Shown here: positions 17,106 to 25,909 of the stretch, one piece after another
Position numbering within the stretch: the first letter of the stretch is position 1
Layout: every line of letters starts with the position of its first letter
NCBI RefSeq assembly: GCF_014646095.1
Contig: NZ_BMMU01000012.1
Coordinates: forward strand, 124,001-188,000
Direction of reading: 5' to 3'
DNA: 64,000 nt
Origin: Streptomyces lacrimifluminis
GTDB lineage: Bacteria > Actinomycetota > Actinomycetes > Streptomycetales > Streptomycetaceae
Position numbers and translations under genes: made by a program
Notes under the pieces: model-generated
Seen by the model: only the letters and a program-made list of their open reading frames with translations
Databases searched by the model: none
Told to the model about the DNA's origin: nothing

Positions 17106-18065
17106 ATGCCCGAATACGGCTACTTCCTCGCGTGCGAGGAATTCGGCCCGGCGGAACTCGTCGAGCAGGCGAGGCAGGCCGAACAGGCCGGTTTCCAGGC
17201 GCTGTGGATCTCGGACCACTACCACCCCTGGAACGACGCCCAGGGCCAGAGCCCCTTCGTGTGGTCCGTGATCGGCGCGCTGTCGCAGGCGGTGTCGCTG
17301 CCCATCGAGACCGCCGTGACCTGCCCGACCGTGCGGATGCACCCGGCGGTGGTGGCGCAGGCCGCGGCGACGAGCGCGGTGATGACGGACGGCCGGTTCC
17401 GGCTCGGCGTCGGCACCGGCGAGGCGCTGAACGAACACATCCTCGGCGACCAGTGGCCGCCCGCGCACACCCGCCTGGAGATGCTGGAGGAGGCGATCCA
17501 GGTGATGCGCCGCCTCTTCACCGGTGAGGAGGTCAACCACCGCGGCGCCCACTACACCGTGGAGAACGCCCGCCTGTACACCGTCCCGGACGAGCCCGTC
17601 CCGATCGACGTCTCCGGCTTCGGCCCCCAGGCCACGGCGCTCGCCGCCCGTGTGGGCGACGGCTACATCACCATGGGCCCCGACGAGGACCTCACGACCC
17701 AGTTCCGCAAGGGCGGCGGGGGCTCGGGACTCGTCAGCGGCGGCACGAAGGTCTGCTACGGCCCCGACCGCGAGGAGGCCGTCCGTACGGTGCACAAGCT
17801 GTGGTCCAACCAGCTGCTGCCCGGCGAGATGGCCCAGATCCTGCCCACACCGCGCCACTTCGAGCAACTGGAGCCGCTGGTCACCGAGTCGATGGTGAGC
17901 GAGAGCACGGTCTGCGGCCCCGACGTGGACGAACACGTCTCGGAACTCTCCGCCTTCGCGGACGCGGGCTTCGACCGGGTCTACGTCAGCCAGATCGGCC
18001 CCGACCAGCGCGGCTTCTTCGACTTCTACCGTACGAAGGTGCTGCCCCAGCTGTCGGGCGGCTGA
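17106..18065 (+). CDS. LLM-class F420-dependent oxidoreductase
   Basis: A 319-residue TIM-barrel protein of the bacterial luciferase-like family, in the F420-using glucose-6-phosphate-dehydrogenase-like subgroup. YGYFLACEEFGPAELVEQARQAE, ISDHYHPWNDAQGQSPFVW, AVTCPTVRMHPAVVAQAAAT and FRLGVGTGEALNEH are characteristic, as is the ending FDRVYVSQIGPDQRGFFDFY. The reaction is hydride transfer between F420 and an unknown substrate, perhaps a sugar phosphate or an alcohol. GGAGGTGCTACCCC precedes the ATG. It is divergent from the NDH-2-like operon across 228 bp. Confidence 0.85.
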   Translation: MPEYGYFLACEEFGPAELVEQARQAEQAGFQALWISDHYHPWNDAQGQSPFVWSVIGALSQAVSLPIETAVTCPTVRMHPAVVAQAAATSAVMTDGRFRLGVGTGEALNEHILGDQWPPAHTRLEMLEEAIQVMRRLFTGEEVNHRGAHYTVENARLYTVPDEPVPIDVSGFGPQATALAARVGDGYITMGPDEDLTTQFRKGGGGSGLVSGGTKVCYGPDREEAVRTVHKLWSNQLLPGEMAQILPTPRHFEQLEPLVTESMVSESTVCGPDVDEHVSELSAFADAGFDRVYVSQIGPDQRGFFDFYRTKVLPQLSGG

Positions 18066-18116
18066 GGAGAGCGGAACGATCTCCCTTCCCCGCCGACCCC
18101 AACTACCCTTGTCCCC

Positions 18117-18470
18117 ATGGACATTCTGGGAGCCACGCTGCGCGTCTGCGTCGACGACCTGGAGACCTCGGTCCCCTTCTACGAGCGGCTCGCGGGCGAC
18201 AGAGCCCAGCACTTCGAGCGCGGCGGGGTCTCCGTCGCCGCGGTCGGCTGCTTCCTGCTGATGAGCGGTCCCGAGGCCGAGCTCGACGTGCTGCGCAAGA
18301 TCGTGGCGACGATCGCGGTGACGGACGTCGACGAGGCCCACCGGGTCCTCACCGAGTCGGGCGCCCGCGTCCTGGCGGGCCCGGTGGCGACCCCGGCGGG
18401 TCGCAACCTGATCGCCCTGCATCCGGACGGTTCGGTGTACGAGTACGCGGACCGCCGTACGGAGCGGTAG
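18117..18470 (+). CDS. VOC-family protein (glyoxalase/bleomycin-resistance fold)
   Basis: A 117-residue vicinal-oxygen-chelate protein with the two beta-alpha-beta-beta-beta modules (LGATLRVCVDDLETSVPFYERL and IAVTDVDEAHRVLTESGARVL) ending in LIALHPDGSVYEYAD. The typical metal ligands are only partly present, and the function cannot be assigned. No Shine-Dalgarno site is seen. A TACCCT hexamer (18104-18109) ends seven bases before the ATG, which fits a leaderless or nearly leaderless mRNA. Confidence 0.8.
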   Translation: MDILGATLRVCVDDLETSVPFYERLAGDRAQHFERGGVSVAAVGCFLLMSGPEAELDVLRKIVATIAVTDVDEAHRVLTESGARVLAGPVATPAGRNLIALHPDGSVYEYADRRTER

Positions 18471-18477
18471 CGCCCGA

Positions 18478-18560
18478 AGGGGCGCGGGGCTGTATCGATC
18501 AGCGGCTCCGCCGCGGGGCGCGACCAGCCACGACGTATCCGCGCACAACCGCCCACCGGC
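18478..18560. repeat. Dispersed intergenic repeat, copy 2 (long form)
   Basis: The same unit as at 8250-8310 (AGGGGCGCGGGGCTGTATCG, GCGGCTCCGCCGC, GGGGCGCGAC), here followed by the extra segment CAGCCACGACGTATCCGCGC before ACAACCGCCCACCGGC. It lies between convergent genes and can form a hairpin around GCGGCTCCGCCGC, so it may also act as a terminator. Confidence 0.75.
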
Positions 18561-18572
18561 CTGCGGCGTGGC

Positions 18573-19124
18573 TCAGCGCTCGCGCATGTCCGAGGTGATC
18601 GCCCACCGTTCGTGGTCCCGCCAGGCGCCGTCGATGTAGAGGAACTCCGGCGAGAAGCCCTCCAGCCGGAAGCCGCAGCGCCGGGCGAGGGCGATCGAGG
18701 CGGCGTTGCCGGGCTGCACGTTGATCTCCAGCCGGTGCAGCCGCAGCGGCGGCCCGAAGGCGTACCGCACGACGAGATCGAGCCCTTCGCCCATCAGCCC
18801 CTTCCCGGCCGCGTGCGCGAACGCCCCGTATCCGAGGGCGCCGCACAGAAAGCCGCCCTGGACGATGTTGTTGATGTTGATGAACCCGGCGACGGCGCCA
18901 GCGCTGCCCTTCTCACACACGAGGAACCCGGCCTTGGTCGGATCCTCGATCAGCCGCCCCGCGTACGAGGCATAGGCGTCCGGGCTCGCCGGCGGAGCCA
19001 GCCAGGGGTGGTGCAGTTCCCGGCTCTCCCGCACCCGGGCGATGAACTCACCGCCGTCCTCGTAGGCGAACGGACGTATGCCCACGCGGGGCCCTTCGGC
19101 GAGATATCCACGGTGCACAGACAC
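18573..19124 (-). CDS. GNAT-family N-acetyltransferase (RimJ/RimL type)
   Basis: A 183-residue acetyltransferase. GPRVGIRPFAYEDGGEFIARVRES is the N-terminal strand and helix. GFININNIVQGGFLCGALGYGAF precedes the acetyl-CoA loop HAAGKGLMGEGL, and LHRLEINVQPGNAASIALARRCGFRLEGF is the hallmark RimJ/RimL end. Such enzymes acetylate N-terminal amines of ribosomal proteins or small molecules. The acceptor here is unknown. The GTG at 19124 has AAGGTGG upstream. Confidence 0.88.
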   Translation of the reverse strand: MSVHRGYLAEGPRVGIRPFAYEDGGEFIARVRESRELHHPWLAPPASPDAYASYAGRLIEDPTKAGFLVCEKGSAGAVAGFININNIVQGGFLCGALGYGAFAHAAGKGLMGEGLDLVVRYAFGPPLRLHRLEINVQPGNAASIALARRCGFRLEGFSPEFLYIDGAWRDHERWAITSDMRER

Positions 19125-19150
19125 TCGGCCACCTTACGCGCGGCCCTTGT

Positions 19151-19405
19151 TCACCTCCGGCGGCGCATGAAATAGGCCCCGCAGAGGGCGCCGGTGACCG
19201 CCGTGCCGAGCAACGCCATCCACAGGGGCATGGTCACTTCGGGGATCAGCAGCCGGATCCTGGTGGCGCGGGTGTTCTCGAAGATGAAGATCAGGGCGAG
19301 CAGGGCGAGCGCCCCGACGGCGATCCGGGCGGGCGTCAGCAGCCCTCGCGCACCACCGGTCCCGCCACCGGCGTTGCCACGGCTCTCGGAGGTCTTCGGG
19401 CTCAT
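19151..19405 (-). CDS. LapA/DUF1049-like small membrane protein
   Basis: An 84-residue protein with two hydrophobic helices (IAVGALALLALIFIFENT and ALLGTAVTGALCGAYFM) and a basic tail, MRRRR. The IFENT motif after helix one and the spacing to helix two match the LapA/DUF1049 family, known in enterobacteria for assembly of lipopolysaccharide factors. In actinobacteria the role is unknown. It is 26 bp upstream of the GNAT gene on the same strand. Confidence 0.7.
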   Translation of the reverse strand: MSPKTSESRGNAGGGTGGARGLLTPARIAVGALALLALIFIFENTRATRIRLLIPEVTMPLWMALLGTAVTGALCGAYFMRRRR

Positions 19406-19502
19406 GAGGCCAGCATGAGCCGTGCCAGGGCCTCCCGCGCGCCCGGGGGCCGCCGGACGGGTGACGGGTAACGGGCACCGACCGAGGGCCGACCCGCACT
19501 CC

Positions 19503-20429
19503 TCACCGCAGCGCCGGCTCCTCCAGCGTCAGTGTCCCCGCGTCCGCGTCCAGTTCGGCGCCCACTCCGAACGGGATCGTCAGCGCCCCGTCGCAGTGCC
19601 CGAACCCGAACCCCTCCACCACCGGCACCCCGAGCCCGCCGAGCCGGTCGGCGAACACGGCGCGCAGCCCGTCGTACGGACCGCACCGCTCCCACGAGCC
19701 GAGCGCGACCCCGGCGACGCCGTCGAGCCAGCCGGTGCGCAGCAACTGGGTGAGGGTCCGGTCGATCCGGTACGCGCTCTCCCCCACGTCCTCGATCATG
19801 AGCAGCCCGCCGCGCGCACCGGGCCGGGCGTGCGGGGTGCCCTGTTCGGCGGCGAGGATGGCCAGACAACCGCCGAGGGCGACGCCCCGGGCCCGCCCGG
19901 GTACCAGCGCCGAACCTGCTGCGGCATGGATGACCCGTACCGCCTCCGGATCGAACAGCGTGTCCCGCAGGTGTTCCTGCGCCCGCGCGTTCTTGAGGAA
20001 GTCGACGGCGGACGCCATCGGCCCGTGGAGCGTGACGAGTCCCAGGCGGGCCGCGAACGCCTCGTGCAGCGCGGTGACGTCGCTGTAGCCGACGAGCACC
20101 TTGGGCCCGGCCGCGCGCAGCGCGTCCCAGTCGAGCAGGTCGGCCATGCGCTGCGCGCCGTAGCCGCCGCGGGCGCACAGCACCGCGTCGACCCCGGGGT
20201 CGCACCAGGCCGCCTGGAAGTCGGCGGCCCGGTCGGCGTCCGTCCCCGCCAGGTAGTCGAACTCCCCGTGCCGGTCGAGGACATGGGGGGCGACGACGGG
20301 GTCGAGGTCCCAGCCGCGCAGGATGTCGAGCCCGGCCTGCAGCCGCTCCTCGCGGACAGGTCCACTGGGCGCGACGACGGCCACCCGGGCGCCGGGGGTG
20401 AGCCGCGACGGCCTTGCCAGCGGCTTCAC
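19503..20429 (-). CDS. LD-carboxypeptidase (S66 family)
   Basis: A 308-residue serine peptidase of family S66 (LdcA/MccF fold). The nucleophile is in VLVGYSDVTALH, the catalytic Glu in LLMIEDVGESAYRIDR and the His in GFGFGHCDGAL. S66 enzymes cut L,D-bonds in muropeptides or inactivate microcin-like peptides. No signal peptide, so it acts in the cytoplasm on recycled or imported peptides. The GTG at 20429 overlaps the upstream S9 peptidase stop by GTGA. It is the last gene of a four-peptidase operon. Confidence 0.9.
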   Translation of the reverse strand: MKPLARPSRLTPGARVAVVAPSGPVREERLQAGLDILRGWDLDPVVAPHVLDRHGEFDYLAGTDADRAADFQAAWCDPGVDAVLCARGGYGAQRMADLLDWDALRAAGPKVLVGYSDVTALHEAFAARLGLVTLHGPMASAVDFLKNARAQEHLRDTLFDPEAVRVIHAAAGSALVPGRARGVALGGCLAILAAEQGTPHARPGARGGLLMIEDVGESAYRIDRTLTQLLRTGWLDGVAGVALGSWERCGPYDGLRAVFADRLGGLGVPVVEGFGFGHCDGALTIPFGVGAELDADAGTLTLEEPALR

Positions 20430-22384
20430 TTGACGAGTTCCAGGGTCGGGATGCCCGGCGGGGTGAGGCCGAAGACCTGCGCGTACAGGGAGAGTTCTGC
20501 CTCCAGGACGCGTACGGTCGTGTCCGCCCGCCGGAAGCCGTGCCCCTCCCCCTCGAACGCGATGTACCGGTGCGGCACGCGCCGTCCCTCCGCCGCGAGC
20601 CGGGCGAGGAACCGCTCGCACTGCACGGGCGGGCAGATCACGTCGTCCAGCCCCTGCAGCAGCAGGAAGGGCGCGGTGATGTCGGCGGCGTGCTCGGCGG
20701 GCGAACGCTCCAGATAGCGGCCCGGGACCTCGGCCAGCGGACCGACCAGGGACTCCAGGTACTGCGACTCGAAGTCGTGGGTCTCCCCCGAGCCCCAGCC
20801 CGCCAGGTCGAGGATCGGGTAGAGGATCGTGCCGCAGGCGTAGACGTCGGTGCCGGCGAGGGAGGCCGCCGCGGTCCAGCCGCCCGCGCTGCCGCCCCGG
20901 ACGGCGAGCCGGGCGCGGTCGGCGGTGCCCTCTGCGGCGAGGGCGAGGGCGACGGCCGCGCAGTCCTCGACGTCGACGACGCCCCACTGTTCGCGCAGCC
21001 GGTTGCGGTACTCGCGCCCGTGCCCCGTCGAGCCGCCGTAGTTGACGTCGGCGACACCGATGCCCCGCGAGGTGAAGTAGGCGATCTCCAGGTCGAGCAC
21101 GAGCGGCGCCCTCCCGGTCGGCCCGCCGTGCGCCCACACGACGTACGGGGGCAGCTCGTCGCCGGGCGCCATGTACCCGGGGTGGTGCGGCGGATAGATG
21201 TGCGCGTGGATGTCCCGGCCCTCCGGGCCGGTGAAGGTGCGGATCTGCGGCTCGGGGTAGTGCACGGGGTCGACCGGGTCCCGGTGGGCGGCGCCGATGA
21301 CCCGGGCCCGTCCCGTACGGGTGTCCAGCTCGACGACCTCGGCCGCGCTGCGCGGGCTGGCCCCGACGGCGACGACCTGATCCCCGTGCGCGGCGAGGGT
21401 GGCCCCGAACTCGGTCCAGGGGCCGGCCGCGTCGACGACATCGCCGGTCTCGGGGTCCAGGATCCCGAGCGAGGTCGCCCCGCGCCCGTGCACGACCGCG
21501 ACGAGGCCGCCCTCCAGCGGGGCGAACCAGCGCTGCCCGACCTTCCACAGCGGCCCGCCGAACTCCTCCGGCCGGGGGCACACGGGCAGGTCGTCCCGGT
21601 AGAGGTTCCACCAGCCGGAGCGGTCACTGACGTACAGCAGCGCTCCGTCGCCCGCCCAGTCCACCTGCGCGATCGACTCCTCGGTCCCTCCGGCGACCGT
21701 CCGGGCACCGCTCAGCGTGCCGTCGGCGCCCACCTCCGCGACCACCAGTTCGGTCCCGTCCCAGGGCATCCGCGGATGGTCCCAGGCGAGCCAGGCCGCG
21801 CGCCGCCCGTCGGGCGAGATCCGGGGTCCGGTGACGAACCGGTGCCGGTCGTCGGTGAGTTCGCGTACGGCGCCGCGTTCCTCGGCGGCCGATCCGTCCA
21901 GCGGTACGGCGGCGAGCACACGCCGTACATCGGTGGGCCCTTCGCCGGTGAACTCCTCCAGTACGCACCAGACTTCACCCAGTTCGAGCCGCAACTGCGG
22001 ATCCACCCAGCGCAGTCCGCCGCCGACCGGGGACAACGGCGTGAGCGGGCGCGGCTCCTGACCCTCCTGAAGGCGGTACAGCCGCTGATCGGCGAAGTTG
22101 ACGAACACGACCAGCGGACCGCCGTCGCGCACGGCTCCGGCCCACGGATGGCCGCCGTACTCCATGACCCGGCTGCGCACGTTCCACGGCGCGTCCAGGA
22201 CCGACTCCTGGGAGCCGTCGGCGCGCCGTCGCACCAGGGTGCGCCGGCCGTCCTCGGTGGGCCGGGGCTCGGTCCACCAGGCCTCGTCGCCGACGAAGCC
22301 CACGCAATCGGGGGACCCGTCGTGCTCGGCGGCGATCGCCGCGTCGATGGGCGAGAGCCATGATCCGTACGGCAGTGTCTGCAC
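20426..22384 (-). CDS. S9-family peptidase (prolyl oligopeptidase/acylaminoacyl type)
   Basis: A 652-residue enzyme with an N-terminal beta-propeller (WTEPRPTEDGRRTLVRR, ISPDGRRAAWLAWDHP, LYVSDRSGWWNLY) and a C-terminal alpha/beta-hydrolase domain. The catalytic triad is visible: Ser in AVRGGSAGGWTAA, Asp in LQGLDDVICP and His in FEGEGHGFRR. It cleaves short peptides in the cytoplasm. The start is uncertain. I prefer the GTG at 22384, with GGGGAAG just upstream, over the GTG at 22396, which touches the previous gene's stop. Stop overlaps the LD-carboxypeptidase start by GTGA. Confidence 0.88.
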   Translation of the reverse strand: MQTLPYGSWLSPIDAAIAAEHDGSPDCVGFVGDEAWWTEPRPTEDGRRTLVRRRADGSQESVLDAPWNVRSRVMEYGGHPWAGAVRDGGPLVVFVNFADQRLYRLQEGQEPRPLTPLSPVGGGLRWVDPQLRLELGEVWCVLEEFTGEGPTDVRRVLAAVPLDGSAAEERGAVRELTDDRHRFVTGPRISPDGRRAAWLAWDHPRMPWDGTELVVAEVGADGTLSGARTVAGGTEESIAQVDWAGDGALLYVSDRSGWWNLYRDDLPVCPRPEEFGGPLWKVGQRWFAPLEGGLVAVVHGRGATSLGILDPETGDVVDAAGPWTEFGATLAAHGDQVVAVGASPRSAAEVVELDTRTGRARVIGAAHRDPVDPVHYPEPQIRTFTGPEGRDIHAHIYPPHHPGYMAPGDELPPYVVWAHGGPTGRAPLVLDLEIAYFTSRGIGVADVNYGGSTGHGREYRNRLREQWGVVDVEDCAAVALALAAEGTADRARLAVRGGSAGGWTAAASLAGTDVYACGTILYPILDLAGWGSGETHDFESQYLESLVGPLAEVPGRYLERSPAEHAADITAPFLLLQGLDDVICPPVQCERFLARLAAEGRRVPHRYIAFEGEGHGFRRADTTVRVLEAELSLYAQVFGLTPPGIPTLELVK

Positions 22385-22398
22385 TGTCTTCCCCACTT

Positions 22399-23703
22399 CT
22401 AGGCCATGCGCAGGAACCGGTCGAGTACCCGGACGCCGAAGTGCAGCGCCTCGACCGGGACACGCTCGTCGACACCGTGGAAGAGTGCCTGGTAGTCGAA
22501 GCCCTCGGGCAGCTTCAGCGGCGCGAATCCGTACCCGGTGATGCCGAGCCGCGAGAACTGCTTGGCGTCGGTTCCCCCGGACATGCAGTAGGGCACCACG
22601 AACCCCTCGGGCGCGAACTCCTCCACGGCGGCGCGCATTCGGGCGTACGTGGGTGAGTCCACGGGGGCCTGCAGGGCCACCGAGCGATGGTGGAACTCCC
22701 AGGTGACGTCGGGGCCGGTGAGTTCGTCGAGAGTCGCACGGAACTCGTCCTCCCAGCCGTACAGGAAGCGCCCGTCGACGTACGCGACGGCTTCGCCGGG
22801 GATCACGTTGACCTTGTAACCGGCGTTCAGCATGGTGGGGTTGGCGCTGTTGCGGATGGTCGCCTCGACAAGCCGGGCGGCGGGTCCGAGCTTGGTGAGG
22901 AGCCCGTCGACGTCGTCCAGGTCGGGTGCGATCCCGTGGAGGGCGGCGAGTTCGGTGAGGGCGGCTCGCACGGTCGGGGTCAGGCGCAGCGGCCACTCGT
23001 GGGCGCCGATACGGGCGACGGCGGCGGCGAGACGGGTCACGGCGTTGCTGTGGTTGACCTTCGAGCCGTGTCCGGCGCGTCCCCTGGCGGTCAACTTGAG
23101 CCAGCCGGTGCCTCGTTCACCGGCGGCGATGGGATACAGGTGTCGTCCGCCACCGTCGTGGAAGGTGAACGCCCCGGACTCGCCGACCCCTTCGGTGCAC
23201 CCCTCGAACAGCCCCGGGTGTTCGGCGGCCAGGAACCCGGCGCCGTCCTCGGCGCTGTCCTCCTCGTCGGCGGTGAACGCGATCACGATGTCGCGCCGGG
23301 GCCGGACGCCCTCGCGGGCCCAGTCGCGGACGACGGCGAGGATCATCGCGTCCATGTTCTTCATGTCGACGGCGCCCCGCCCCCAGACGACGCCGTCACG
23401 GATCTCCCCGGAGAACGGGTGCACGCTCCAGTCGTCGGCGCGGGCGGGCACGACGTCGAGGTGACCGTGCAGGAGCAGCGCGTCGGCGGAGGGGTCGGTG
23501 CCCTCGATCCGGGCGACGACGTTGGTGCGGCCCTTGGTCCGCTCAAGGAGCTCGGGCTCCAGGCCCGCCTCGGCGAGCAGGGCGGCGGCGTACTCGGCGG
23601 CGGGCCGCTCCTGGCAGTCGCCGCCGCCGTGGTTGGCCGTGTCGATCCGGATGAGGTCGGAGGTGAACGACACGACCTCGTCGAGCGCCTGCTGCTCAGC
23701 CAT
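22399..23703 (-). CDS. M20/M25/M40-family metallopeptidase
   Basis: A 434-residue dinuclear zinc peptidase of the M20 type (dipeptidase/ArgE/DapE relatives). Metal ligands lie in LLLHGHLDVVPA, WGRGAVDMKN, FTADEEDSAEDG and the C-terminal LFHGVDERVP. The lid domain starts near YPIAAGERGTGWLKLTARGRAGHGS (split here). Such enzymes cleave dipeptides or acylated amino acids. The start at 23703 lies inside the end of the M55 gene (8-bp overlap), and the stop falls just before the S9 gene, so expression is linked. Confidence 0.88.
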   Translation of the reverse strand: MAEQQALDEVVSFTSDLIRIDTANHGGGDCQERPAAEYAAALLAEAGLEPELLERTKGRTNVVARIEGTDPSADALLLHGHLDVVPARADDWSVHPFSGEIRDGVVWGRGAVDMKNMDAMILAVVRDWAREGVRPRRDIVIAFTADEEDSAEDGAGFLAAEHPGLFEGCTEGVGESGAFTFHDGGGRHLYPIAAGERGTGWLKLTARGRAGHGSKVNHSNAVTRLAAAVARIGAHEWPLRLTPTVRAALTELAALHGIAPDLDDVDGLLTKLGPAARLVEATIRNSANPTMLNAGYKVNVIPGEAVAYVDGRFLYGWEDEFRATLDELTGPDVTWEFHHRSVALQAPVDSPTYARMRAAVEEFAPEGFVVPYCMSGGTDAKQFSRLGITGYGFAPLKLPEGFDYQALFHGVDERVPVEALHFGVRVLDRFLRMA

Positions 23704-24529
23704 ACTGCTCCTCCACCGCGGCCGAGACGATCGTCGTGACCGCCTTGAAGGTACGAATGCCCTCGTACATTGTGCCGCTGGTGTACGCCACCTTCCGTTC
23801 CCCGGTCCGCGCGACCCCGGGCACGACGGTGGCGGCCATGGCGAGATGCTCGGCGTCGAACTCGAGCGCGACGGTGAACGGCCCGCCCACGACGGGCTCG
23901 TGCCGCACGGCCAGAGCGGCGGCCTCCTTCGCGGCGGCCCGGATGTCGGCGGCGGTCCTGGCGGGCGTCCGGCACACGGCGGCGTACCGCGACACATGGT
24001 CCTTGACTGCGACCTTCAGCGCCTCGGGCGCGTATCCGAGCGCGTCCTCGCAGGCGAGGTCGTCGCCGGTGACGAGCACGACGGGAACCCCGTACTCGGC
24101 GACCACATGGGAGTTGAGGAGCCCTTCGCTGGCCCGTACGTCGTTCACCCACACACCGGTGATGGAGTTGGCGAGGTAGGTGTGGGCGAGGACGCCCTCC
24201 ATGCCCGCGCCCGCGTGGTAGCCGACGAAGGCGATGCCGTCGACGTCGCCGTGCTGCACACCCTCCACCATGGACAGTGACTTGTGACGCCCGGTGAGCA
24301 TCTCCACCCGCTCGTCCAGCCGTTCGAGGAACAGGTTACGCATGGTCCAGTGGGCCTCGTTGACCAGCACCTCGTCGGCCCCGCCGTCGAAGAATCCGAG
24401 CACGGCGGCGTTGACGTCCGAGGTGAACAGGGAACGGCACCGCTCCCACTGCGGGGTGCCCGGCAGCACGTCGGCCGGCCAGGTGACGCCGGTGGCGCCC
24501 TCCATGTCGGCGCTGATGAGGATCTTCAT
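23696..24529 (-). CDS. D-aminopeptidase, M55 family (DppA-like)
   Basis: A 277-residue zinc peptidase resembling Bacillus DppA. MKILISADMEGATGV holds the first metal ligands (Asp, Glu). Further family marks are DVNAAVLGFFDGGADEVLVNEAHWTMRN (split here), GIAFVGYHAG and VVLVTGDDLACEDA. M55 enzymes release N-terminal D-amino acids and form self-compartmentalised decamers. It is the first gene of the M55-M20-S9-S66 peptidase operon, which together could use peptides with D-residues, such as cell-wall fragments. The Shine-Dalgarno sequence is weak. Confidence 0.9.
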   Translation of the reverse strand: MKILISADMEGATGVTWPADVLPGTPQWERCRSLFTSDVNAAVLGFFDGGADEVLVNEAHWTMRNLFLERLDERVEMLTGRHKSLSMVEGVQHGDVDGIAFVGYHAGAGMEGVLAHTYLANSITGVWVNDVRASEGLLNSHVVAEYGVPVVLVTGDDLACEDALGYAPEALKVAVKDHVSRYAAVCRTPARTAADIRAAAKEAAALAVRHEPVVGGPFTVALEFDAEHLAMAATVVPGVARTGERKVAYTSGTMYEGIRTFKAVTTIVSAAVEEQYG

Positions 24530-24672
24530 GGTGAGGCAGTCCCGTCGCAGGTCAGCGGCTCGCTGTCCGAACGTTACGCGCCGGGCTCGGTCCCGGCCAG
24601 GAAACATCGCTTCGACCTCGCGGGTGGACCCACGGTTCTCCGCACCGAACCGCTCAACGGCCGGTACACGGC

Positions 24673-24706
24673 GACAGCCCCGCCTCCCTGCGGAGACGGG
24701 GCTGTC
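24673..24706 (-). terminator. Terminator hairpin after the LAETG protein gene
   Basis: A perfect 10-bp stem (GACAGCCCCG and CGGGGCTGTC) with a 14-base loop, about 45 bp past the stop of the sortase-substrate gene on the minus strand. No T-run. Confidence 0.55.
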
Positions 24707-24750
24707 GGGGCTGTTGAACTACGGGACGGCTGCGGTCCCTGGGCGCCCGG

Positions 24751-25671
24751 TCAGGAGCGGCGGGCGCGGCGAGCCATGAAGAGCGCGCCGGCACCGATGG
24801 CGACCACCACGGCCGCCGCACCGGCGATCGTGCCGACCGGCGCGCCGGCGCCGGTCTCCGCCAGCGGCGGGGTGCTCTCGCTGGGCGTGGGCTCCGGGCC
24901 GGTGGGCGGCGTCGACTCCGCCGGAGGCACGTCCGGGGTGGTGGGCGGCGTGGTGGAGGTGTCGGGGGTGGTCGGCGGGGTCGACTCCTCGGCGGGCGGC
25001 TCGCTGCCCTCGGGCGTCGTCGGGGTCGCGGGCGTGGTCGGGGTGTCCGGGGTGCTCGGCGCCGGCTCCGACGGCGTGGGGGCGGGCGGCACGGAGGCGC
25101 CGTCGTCGCACGCCTTGTCGCCGCCGTTCCAGGCCGCTATGAGGTGGTAGGGCGTGACCACGCCGTCGGGCTGGTAGGGAAGGGGACCGTGGCCCTCCCC
25201 CTCCTGGCCGTCGTACGCGATGTCGTCGCCGTACAGGTCGATCTGCCCGTAGCAGTCCGGCGTCTTCACGCTCAGCTTCTGGTAGGCACGCTCCGCGCCA
25301 CCGGCATCGGCGACGTCCGCGGAGGTGAGGTAGACCGTGTCCTTGTCGACGAAGGTCTGGCGGCCTGAGGTGTTCCAGTTCGGGCCCTCGGTCGTGTACT
25401 CGGCCAGGGACACGGGGTACTTGCAGCCCTCCCCGACGCTCTGGCCCGGGGCCAGCCGCACCTCGACGGCGCCGGGAGCGCTGTCCCAGGCGTGGAACCC
25501 GCCCTGCGAGGTCCAGTCACCGCCGTCGATGCGGTACTGGACAGTGGCGGACTGACACGTGCCGCCCGTGGTCGCGCTCGCCGTGCCCGCCCCGAGTACG
25601 GGAACGACAGCGGCGGCGAAAGCGGTTGCGGCGAGGACAGTCAGAGTTCTGGACTGGTGCGAACGCGACAA
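24751..25671 (-). CDS. Sortase-anchored surface protein (LAETG)
   Basis: A 306-residue secreted protein. The signal peptide is SRSHQSRTLTVLAATAFAAA with cleavage near TASA-TT. The outer domain (about 40-200) has Cys at TCQSATV, GCKYPV, PDCYGQ and KACDDG. A long Pro/Thr/Ser/Glu repeat stalk (PTTPDTSTTPPTTPD style, about 205-275) leads to the sortase signal PLAETG, a membrane helix and the tail RRARRS. LAETG is the class E sortase motif common in Streptomyces. The best start is TTG at 25671 behind CAGAGGCTC, because the longer ATG frame breaks the signal peptide layout. Function of the outer domain is unknown. It resembles chaplin-neighbour surface proteins only in anchoring. Confidence 0.82.
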   Translation of the reverse strand: MSRSHQSRTLTVLAATAFAAAVVPVLGAGTASATTGGTCQSATVQYRIDGGDWTSQGGFHAWDSAPGAVEVRLAPGQSVGEGCKYPVSLAEYTTEGPNWNTSGRQTFVDKDTVYLTSADVADAGGAERAYQKLSVKTPDCYGQIDLYGDDIAYDGQEGEGHGPLPYQPDGVVTPYHLIAAWNGGDKACDDGASVPPAPTPSEPAPSTPDTPTTPATPTTPEGSEPPAEESTPPTTPDTSTTPPTTPDVPPAESTPPTGPEPTPSESTPPLAETGAGAPVGTIAGAAAVVVAIGAGALFMARRARRS

Positions 25672-25909
25672 AATGAGCCTCTGTGGTTCGAAATGTGTGG
25701 GAGGTGTGTCGGGTGCCAGCGACCGGCGCGGGCGGACACACGGAGGTGTGCGCGACCAGGTCACTCGCGTCACTTCACTCGCTTCAGACCCAGTGAAGTG
25801 ATCCGCATTCTCGCCACGACAGGCGACTCCCGTCAATCCTCCACGAGTTCTCCACATTCCGACTTGGTCACGGCGGCCTCCGGCGTCACGCCCCAGGCCG
25901 CCCTGATCC

